Assembly (NCBI GenBank): GCA_032718475.1
Contig: JAUCBJ010004635.1
Span: 1-48,690 of the forward strand
DNA length: 48,690 nt
Direction: 5' to 3'
Origin: Nemertoderma westbladi
Taxonomy: Eukaryota; Xenacoelomorpha; Nemertodermatida; Nemertodermatidae
How positions within the stretch are numbered: the stretch's first letter is position 1; the number at the start of each line of letters is the position of its first letter. The notes beneath the pieces are model-generated. The model ran no database searches. It saw only the letters and a program-made list of their open reading frames with translations, and was not told where the DNA came from. This document shows positions 42,510-48,690 of the stretch, piece after piece. The translations under genes were made by a program, and so were the position numbers.

Positions 42510-42953
42510 CTATTCTTCGCGTGGGAATGTGGATGCTTGTTGGCGGTGTGCGTGGACTCGCCAGGCCTCTCGCCACCGATGGAACGAGGTGAAGTCGACA
42601 TCGCTATCGATTTTCTCGAGATCGCGGATATCGATAACGCGGCGTTGTGGTTGACGTGTCGGTGCGGGTTGTATCGGACCGGCCCCGCCGGGATTGGCCA
42701 CACCCGCGCCCGATTGGAGTGCGCCCATCAGTTGCGCGATCTGCGCATTGGCCTCGGCGCGCTCGCGTGCTGCACTGTCCTGCTGGTGTATCAGCATTTG
42801 AGTTAGTTTATCGAGGCGAGCGTCTGCGGCCGCCTCGCGTTGAGTGGCGTCAATGTCGCGTTTTGCCAACTCCTGACGCAAGTGGTTGAGAACGTCGATG
42901 GCGGGTTCAGTGTCGTCCGAGCCCTGTTCGGAGGGAGTTCTGTGGTCGGCCAT
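42510..42953 (-). CDS. Ty3/Gypsy Gag N-terminal part, ending at an in-frame TAG
   Basis: 147 codons from ATG at 42953: MADHRTPSEQGSDDTEPAID, then a heptad-like helical stretch (about 20-80), a Pro/Gly linker and DVDFTSFHRWREAWRVHAH, the first part of the Gag capsid-like fold. The TAG follows PREE and is in the same frame as the downstream 1300-codon frame. The capsid fold continues immediately after it ([20 protein letters not shown]), so the stop falls within one domain and not at a Gag/Pol boundary. Confidence 0.85.
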   Translation of the reverse strand: MADHRTPSEQGSDDTEPAIDVLNHLRQELAKRDIDATQREAAADARLDKLTQMLIHQQDSAARERAEANAQIAQLMGALQSGAGVANPGGAGPIQPAPTRQPQRRVIDIRDLEKIDSDVDFTSFHRWREAWRVHAHRQQASTFPREE

Positions 42954-43069
42954 CAGTTCGCTTCTGCGTTACTCGGGGTTTGGGGTTATGCAGACAGGAG
43001 TACCGGTAGGTCCGTAGGTTTAGGATTGCGTGGTGGTTTCAGTTCACCAACACAAACACAACTGCGCCA

Positions 43070-43381
43070 TGTATGGAGGTCACGACTAACTGTGGAGCCG
43101 GAATAATGTCGGGCGTATAATATACAGGTAGTGACCACACAAGTACAAACAACAACAATGCTGTGCTGGGCCGTCTGTCTGGCAGTGCGCCCTATGACTG
43201 GAGACCTAACTGTACTGATTACAGGACTAGCTAACTGCTGTCTATCGGTCGGTGGTATCCTGAGTCTGTGTCAGGGCGTAGTCTCTGAATCCTGGTGAGT
43301 CATCCCTACAGTACCGCAGTCCCTGAGTATCTGCTGGCATATGGGGCGAGCCATGTAGTGTGGCGAGTTTGTATAACTACA
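43070..43381 (-). repeat. Gypsy 5' LTR
   Basis: 312 bp, TGTAGTTATACAAAC to CCATACA on the minus strand. The next minus-strand bases, TGGCGCAGTTGTG, fit a primer binding site starting with TGG; the cognate tRNA was not determined. Confidence 0.95.
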
Positions 43382-43386
43382 ACGCG

Positions 43387-45028
43387 CTTCAGTACGCAGT
43401 ACGCGCTAATTGGCGGGTAAAACTATCTTGAGCTATAGTACTATTAAACATTGAGTTAAAAGTAGAGTTATCACAGAGGCCTACATTAGACTGGGGGGGC
43501 CGGTAAGGATCATTTATATTATTAACATTTTGTGTGTCATTTTGGGGCCCAGTGCCATATTCAGGGCCTTTAACATTGGGTGAGATAGGAAGGCGTGATA
43601 TATTTTCAGCTTCAACACCGTTTATATTTGAGGCTTTCTTTAATATTTGGTATTCAGGGGAGTCCGGGTTCCTGAATACTGTAGCCTTGTTAGAGGTGAA
43701 GAGGTCCTGAGAATTAGCCAGCTTTTGGTGCAGCTCCTCTAGAACCTTGGCGGCTTGCGCAGATTCATTTCGTAATTCTTGTAGCTGACAATGTTGTGCA
43801 ATCTGAAATTGCTCGTTGTTGGCAGCTTCGTCATGCAATTGCTTCAAATGCTGCTGTAATTGTTGCCGCTGCTGCTGCTGTTTTTCCAATGCTTGCCATT
43901 GTTGCTGATTGTGTTCATTCACTATCTCCCTTTGACTATTTAATCGATCTAATTCAAAATCGATATTTGTTAATTGTTTCATTTTATTATTTACAGCTTC
44001 CTGCATAGCTTGCAGGTTTAGTGCGGACTCGTTTACTCTATCCCTATAAAGGGAGTCCTTATTTGCCCGGGCGACCTTTTTACTCGCCCCTGTGGGCCCC
44101 ATGTCCCCCACCGACTCAACCGAACCGATAGACACGGCCGGCCATACGGCGGCATGGTGTCTATCATGAGAGTCGGTGATGGGGGATACGCTAGGGCCCA
44201 GAGTTTGAGTGTTATGGGGATGGGCGAAGGCGGTACTAGACATTCTGTCCGCCAGCAAGGGAGTTGGTCGCACCTGTTTAGGTCGAACAGTGGGCGTAAC
44301 TATTCGGTCCCTATATACTGTAGAAGTTTTTGTCATAAATTTTCAGTCTGACTACTCGCTACAGTAGTTGTCGTAATACCAAGTGATGTTACTTTGGTCT
44401 GAGTTACATTTGCCACTGATTTTAAATTCGGCTTAGAGGGATTTATTAATATGACAGTGCGGGGAATGAGATTGGGAGCCGCTAAAGGCGTATTAATAGG
44501 TTTGAAAAAGTCAGAGTCGGAATCACGGAGTGGGAGTTCCGGGAGACGGCGGCGTTCAACTCTTTCCAAGCATCTTCTGCTCCTGGAAGTTCGAGATTTA
44601 TCCGATGTTTTATCGAACTCGTTGGAAGATGTATAGCACTCTTGTTGTTTGGTTCTGCTTTACTTTAACTGAGTATCCGACTGTTGTTTCTCTATGGATT
44701 CGATCTCATTCAGTATGATCTCCCGGTCCCTTACCGCTTGTTTTCTGTTTCGTTCCGCTACGAACTGATTTTTGCATTCCTCTCGTTCCCGTTCCGCCTC
44801 GAGCTTTCGCTCTTCTGCCTTTCGCTCCTGCGCTTCGTACTCAAGCCGTAATCATTCGTCTTCCGCTTGATTGTCTAATTGTTTTAATCTATTTTGTTTT
44901 TCCTCCTTGATCCTATCCAAATTCGCTTTTCGTTGGGTTGCTAAATCCATGTCTTTGTCGATATCTTTTAGGATTTTCTTGGTGGTGGGACTAGTTGGGC
45001 AATGTCCATGCAATCTCCTTATTAACAT
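43387..45028 (-). pseudogene. BEL2 Gag N-terminal region, coiled coil
   Basis: From ATG near 45028 (MLIRRLHGHCPTSPTTKKIL) the frame runs through a long charged coiled coil (KDMDLATQRKANLDRI to QAEDE, stop, then AEERKLEAEREREC). It continues with ERRRLPELPLRDSDSDFFKP, a linker, and a second coiled coil with Gln-rich segment (QQWQALEKQQQQRQQLQQHL near 43860..43920). Stops or shifts near 44850, 44640 and 44335 break it. It ends at the Gypsy target site, where the protein would continue at 38188. Confidence 0.65.
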
Positions 45029-45063
45029 AGTACATAATTAACATTAACAGTACACTATTAACA

Positions 45064-45562
45064 TAGTAGCATTTTACCAATATAGTTGGCGATGTGAGAT
45101 TACCAATAATAATCTCACCTCATAACCAACTAGGGGGGGGGGGGGGGGCGACACACGCCGTAAGCCACAGAGTGAGGTGAGAGGTCAAACCACCTCAGAG
45201 GGAGAAACAAGCTAGTGAGCCTAGCACGAGGGATAACGGGAACAGGGAGTGGCGAGGTGACAATTAATCAGGTTAAGCCAATAGTGGGCGGGAAAGCACA
45301 TTGGGGGTGAATAGAGCATATCTATTGGATATTAAGGCCGCTCTGTAGTGTAGAACTAATGTAATATTATGTGTCAATGATATAACCGTTATGATTACTG
45401 ATTTAGTTGGTTCTCCTTATAGTTGTGGAACCGGAATAGTTTTGACCGTCGTCACTAACCACTGTATTGCATGCTGTTATATTCAGACTGTGCTATTATC
45501 GATTACTGCCATTACTGCATTATTAACATTTAGTTATTCAGTAACTCAGTTATTTTGAACGG
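45064..45562. repeat. Dispersed repeat R, copy 2
   Basis: Partner of 14285..14738. It has an extra internal segment (about 45100..45165) with a 17-nt G-run and a dyad of aatctcacc type. On the minus strand it separates X2 from the BEL2 gag start, about 25 bp before the latter, which suits a 5' LTR with a very short leader. No second LTR of BEL2 was matched, so its identity stays open. Confidence 0.6.
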
Positions 45563-47627
45563 ATTTAACACATACATCCTTAAATATGGTGAAACCCTTT
45601 CGATTCAAATCCTCGAAAGCAGAGAGACGTTTATTTACCTGTCCCTTCAGGATGTGATCACGGAACTGACTATCAATACCAAAGAAAGGGAATAAAAGCC
45701 TTCGAAAACATTCGAAACTTTGGAACTTACCTTCACGGTTGACTTTGGCAAGCTGGGTGCCGAGAAGTAAGGGGTGAGACCTCAAAGTTCTACTACAAGT
45801 ATCGGCCAACCAACCTGACAGTAGAGTTCTCGTAATCATATAAATAGCCAAAGAAGGCCGAAGGGGGACACTAATATTGGAATAAACTGCACCCGGAGCG
45901 GTTAAGGGACCATTAAAATAATAACGGGAATAATTATCACCGTACAGATTTAAATAGCAGTTATACCGACCTTCCTTGAAATCCCAACCGAGTTCATGGA
46001 ATGAGATATGCCCGATGCCGGTACGTTCGGCTCTGCGCATTCCGCTTCCCACGCATTCGTAAATAACGCGGAAAAAGCCACGATCCTGAGCCCACGGGAG
46101 GATCATTTGCATGTCCGCAAAGGGGTAAGGAATATCTAGCAACGAGTTGAATTTCGAGGAGACGATGCCAGTGATTTGAGAAAGTGTGAGACAATTGGGG
46201 TTACTATTCCCAACTTGTACACAGTGTTACAACTCAGAAAACACAGGGCTTCCAGAGTTATTTAACTATATTCGAATATTATAGGTGGGAGTGTGTTTTT
46301 AGGCTATAAGCGGCGTTTTTTCATGTTACTACCTACAGAACCAGTTAAAAGGTTATAACTTTTGAGGAGACAGTGCCAGTGACTTGAGAAAGTGTGAGAC
46401 AATTGGGGTTACTATTCCCAACTTGTACACAGTGTTACAACTCAGAAAACACAGGGCTTCCAGAGTTATTTAACTATATTCGAACATAATACGTCGGAGT
46501 GTGTTTTTAGGCTATAAGCGGCGTTTTTTCATGTTACTACCTACAGAACCAGTTAAAAGGTTATAACTTTTGAGGAGACAGTGCCAGTGACTTGAGAAAG
46601 TGTGAGACAATTGGGGTTACTATTCCCAACTTGTACACAGTGTTACAACTCAGAAAACACAGGGCTTCCAGAGTTATTTAACTATATTCGAATATTAGGT
46701 GGGAGTGTGTTTTTAGGCTATAAGCGGCGTTTTTTCATGTTACTACCTACAGAACCAGTTAAAAGGTGATAACTTTCGAGGAGACTGCCAGTGACTTGAG
46801 AAAGTGTGAGACAATTGGGGTTACTATTGCCAACTTGTACACAGTGTTACAACTCAGAAAACACAGGGCTTCCAGAGTTATTTAACTACATACGATTATA
46901 ATACGTGGGAGTGTGTTTTTAGGCTATAAGCGGCGTTTTTTCATGTTACTACCTACAGAACCAGTTAAAAGGTTATGTATAGGTCGGGGTATATTGCCGA
47001 ACCGAGTTTACAAATCCTCTTGTTGATCAACAGGTCAAGGACGGGTTGCAGTAACATTGAGGGTTCGATACCAATCGCAGGGTGCCGCTTGGTTTCAATG
47101 ACGTAACGGTAGGACTTTTCGAACTGTCCATGCCGAGGTAACATTTCCTGGAAGGAGGGAGGGGTAAAAGATGCATTAGAGCTACGGGAGGTTCGCGTGA
47201 ATACATGAGTGGCTCCGGTGAGACCATGGATATGTATTAACCGTGTGGTGCTGAGTTCATCATTCGAAACCGAACCTTCATTGTCGTATAGCATCACACC
47301 ATACTGTTGGATAATCTCGAGCGTGTTATTAAATTCGAGATACGCAATGGTTTCGTCCACTTCAACTGGCGTCCATAAGCTGTCGAGGGATCCGATGGAG
47401 CCTCGGGCAATAACTACCGATTTGTAACTTGGACGTTTTCTACGACAGAGTTTTCTTTCATCACCGTAGAGAGTTTGTCTTCCCGAATCCCAGTGAATTA
47501 ATCGATCACTAATGAAATTAGCGGGATTACGAGCAGGTGCGGGTTTGTCTTCTATAGTTTGTATATTAAAAGGTTTACGGAAGGCGTTCAGTTTAACCAT
47601 GTGATCATGGTGTGGCCTTAACCTCAA
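45563..47627 (-). pseudogene. X2: truncated second copy of the X element with a satellite insertion
   Basis: Matches X1 positions about 31820..33047 at high identity in the same orientation, in two blocks (46976..47627 and 45563..46148) split by the satellite insertion. X2 keeps the frame at two places where X1 is broken: Arg for the stop at 32631, and no extra A at the site equivalent to about 32088, giving continuous ...LAIYMITRTLLSGWLADTC. It lacks X1's first 600 or so codons and the CCHC end, being cut by repeat R2 on one side and unrelated AT-rich DNA on the other. Confidence 0.65.
46149..46975. repeat. Four-copy satellite of about 206 bp inserted in X2
   Basis: The block starting gaggagacagtgccagtgac and ending aaccagttaaaaggt repeats four times (phase markers gtgactttgag-like at 46171, 46379, 46587 and 46791; spacings 208, 208, 204). 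Copies are nearly identical. It interrupts X2 at the position equivalent to X1 32405..32412, with a few target bases lost. No coding frame crosses it. Confidence 0.9.
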
Positions 47628-48690
47628 ATAATTATTGTTAAATTTTTATTTTTAATTATTTTTTAAAATAATAAAGTATAATTAATAATAATAGCCTACA
47701 TCGCCGCACTTACTTTGAGTAAATCGTAACTAAATTCGACACGAAAGTGATCAAACGTAAGAACAATTTCGGTGCCAGAAGCGCCCTGGATTAGATAACT
47801 ACAATCCGCAAAGCTAGGATAATTCCCGGGGTGGCCAGGTGACTGTATTACATTGCTTGTCAATTCATTGTAGTTGGTGGCTGGACAAACTAAAAATGTA
47901 AAATTAATGTATAATCCACAATTGTCACAACAGAACTGTAAATTATGGGTCATGTCATGCAGCCCTCCATTAAATGTTTTATTTATGTATAACGATAATG
48001 AGATCACTGGAATAAGTCATTAAATAAATTCCACTAACTACTAGCACTACAGTACATTATGTAGAGTTGTGGGTTAGGTTTGCTCTTTTGTTATGGTTTG
48101 TTGGTCAGACACATACAGTACCATATGTAATTTGGGCCATTATGACATGGTTTTAAGATATTTTTAATAAGCGAGTAATATCTACTGTTTACTACTGCAA
48201 CATACTTTCTAGAAAATCTATTATATTTATTAATTATCTTTTTTTATTTTAACTTTATAATCTTAACTTTTAACATATATTTTAACTGTGTAAAATGGAT
48301 CTGTTTATGGAAGGAAGTAAAATTATCACCAGGGTTTTCAAATACAATATTCTGATATTCCTTCACTAACTTCACAAATGCAATGGTGGACAGTGCCTAT
48401 ACCCCAGTATAAGGCGTATTAAAGGACGCCTTGTCCCAGTGTATATGATAGATAATATTCTTGTATTCTTGTATTTATTTCCGGGCATAAAATAAACAAA
48501 TTACACATATTGTAATCATTAAAAATACAGTAGTTCGTGAACCATTATAAGAGTTATGAGTTGAGATTGAACAGATACAATCGTCTGTATAGCTATTACC
48601 GGTAGGGTACAGGTTGATGTCAATGCCTGTATGCACATGTCATGTCAATGCACAATGCCTGTGATTATTATGCAATAATACCTGCAGCAT
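47628..48690 (-). other. Host intron around and upstream of CUB exon 1
   Basis: Apart from the CUB exon at 47714..47889, this is AT-rich DNA. No further exon, LTR or repeat that I can support; the exon preceding the CUB domain must lie beyond 48690. Confidence 0.6.
47714..47889 (-). CDS. CUB domain, first-half exon
   Basis: This 176-bp exon enters in phase 1 after a pyrimidine-rich acceptor ending tttttag and leaves in phase 0 at a consensus donor (AAA then gtaagt). It encodes CPATNYNEL, then SPGHPGNYPSFADCSYLI, then an I-LTFDHFRVE strand and SYDLLK. These are the classic first-half CUB motifs: first Cys, the SPG-PGNYP turn, second Cys followed by an aromatic and hydrophobic strand, and the Y-D-x-L segment. 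Taken alone it is half a domain; its partner is the exon at 11316..11478. The position where many CUB domains carry the third Cys, just before YDLL, is Ser here. Upstream, 47890..48690 is AT-rich intron with no further exon that I can recognise. Confidence 0.85.

Larger units (their letters stand above)
38194..43381 (-). mobile_element. Ty3/Gypsy LTR retrotransposon, near-complete, minus orientation
   Basis: Two 312-bp LTRs (38194..38505 and 43070..43381) of TG...CA form differ at two positions by eye. They bound a 4.6-kb interior with one Gag-Pol reading frame, interrupted once by an in-frame TAG. The primer binding site candidate TGGCGCAGTTGTG follows the 5' LTR directly (minus, 43069 downward), and a purine tract (agaagggggg) precedes the 3' LTR. 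A 5-bp target duplication, acgcg, is intact. High LTR identity indicates a recent insertion. Confidence 0.95.
35500..45040 (-). mobile_element. BEL2: deleted BEL/Pao element interrupted by a Ty3/Gypsy insertion
   Basis: Minus-strand order: coiled-coil Gag N-terminus (45028 to 43387), Gypsy insertion (38194..43381), Gag core and zinc knuckles and protease (38188 to 36538), then a jump to the extreme C-terminus of Pol (36403..35840). RT, RNase H and most of integrase are gone, with the junction near 36420..36540. It is a different BEL family from A, B and C: the protease motif is LLDTGSSRSF and there are three knuckles. Repeat R2 lies immediately upstream. Confidence 0.75.
1..47889 (-). other. 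Host gene segment: CUB-EGF(n) extracellular protein, nine exons visible, open at both ends
   Basis: Nine minus-strand exons form one compatible series: 47714..47889, 11316..11478, 7370..7492, 5061..5183, 4237..4362, 2889..3011, 2063..2188, 723..845 and 1..21 (cut by the window edge). Each full exon is bounded by ag/gt on the minus strand. The CUB halves meet in phase 0 and all other joins are phase 1. The predicted order is one CUB domain (113 codons) followed by at least seven EGF_CA modules of 41 or 42 codons. CUB and cbEGF modules occur in secreted or membrane-anchored proteins of the extracellular matrix and developmental signalling, such as fibropellin-like proteins; the specific family is not identifiable here. 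Neither the signal peptide nor the C-terminus is in the window. That the exons belong to one transcript is inferred from phase, orientation and domain continuity. Confidence 0.8.

Noticed and set aside
46149-46975. Repeated 206-bp block considered as LTRs or an rDNA spacer
   Set aside because: Four head-to-tail copies without an interior, and no rRNA sequence nearby.

Overview
This is genomic DNA from an animal, most likely a marine invertebrate; the phylum cannot be fixed from the sequence. Reasons: spliced minus-strand exons coding for CUB and calcium-binding EGF domains, large AT-rich introns, and a dense load of animal-type transposable elements (BEL/Pao and Ty3/Gypsy LTR elements, two non-LTR lineages, a piggyBac-like element). 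No bacterial operon, CRISPR array or rRNA is visible.

The backbone is one host gene on the minus strand, open at both ends of the window. Read in gene order it gives the first half of a CUB domain (47714..47889), a 36.2-kb intron, the second half of the same CUB domain (11316..11478), then seven EGF exons (7370..7492 down to 1..21, the last one cut by the window edge). Splice phases agree at every junction (CUB halves join in phase 0; CUB/EGF and EGF/EGF joins are all phase 1), so the segment predicts a secreted or membrane-anchored CUB-EGF(n) extracellular protein. The left 6.4 kb is a near-identical tandem triplication of about 2.17 kb per unit; each full unit adds two EGF exons and carries two fragments of an RTE/craft-like LINE.

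Between CUB exon 2 and the EGF exons lie a tRNA-like pol III unit (8177..8248) and a decayed LINE (8591..10510). The giant CUB intron holds, left to right: a 63-bp minisatellite (11729..12453); a TTAA-flanked piggyBac-like element (12458..13865); a 0.45-kb dispersed repeat R1; two head-to-head copies (A minus, B plus) of a BEL/Pao family that retain Gag and protease but no reverse transcriptase; a third truncated copy C fused to a LINE tail; a BEL pol fragment with reverse transcriptase (27726..29138); a stretch without genes; an unidentified Gag-like element X1 (30691..34894, minus); a deleted BEL/Pao element BEL2 (about 35500..45040, minus) with an almost intact Ty3/Gypsy element (38194..43381) inside its gag; repeat R2; and a second, shorter X copy (X2) carrying a four-copy satellite insertion.

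The host gene is the only conventional gene I can support. Everything else is mobile or repetitive. The items that merit attention are the EGF-exon amplification, the CUB domain split by a transposon-filled intron, the X family (a long CCHC-containing reading frame I cannot assign), the RT-less BEL family with its hairpin-rich 3' array, and the young Gypsy copy with one in-frame stop.
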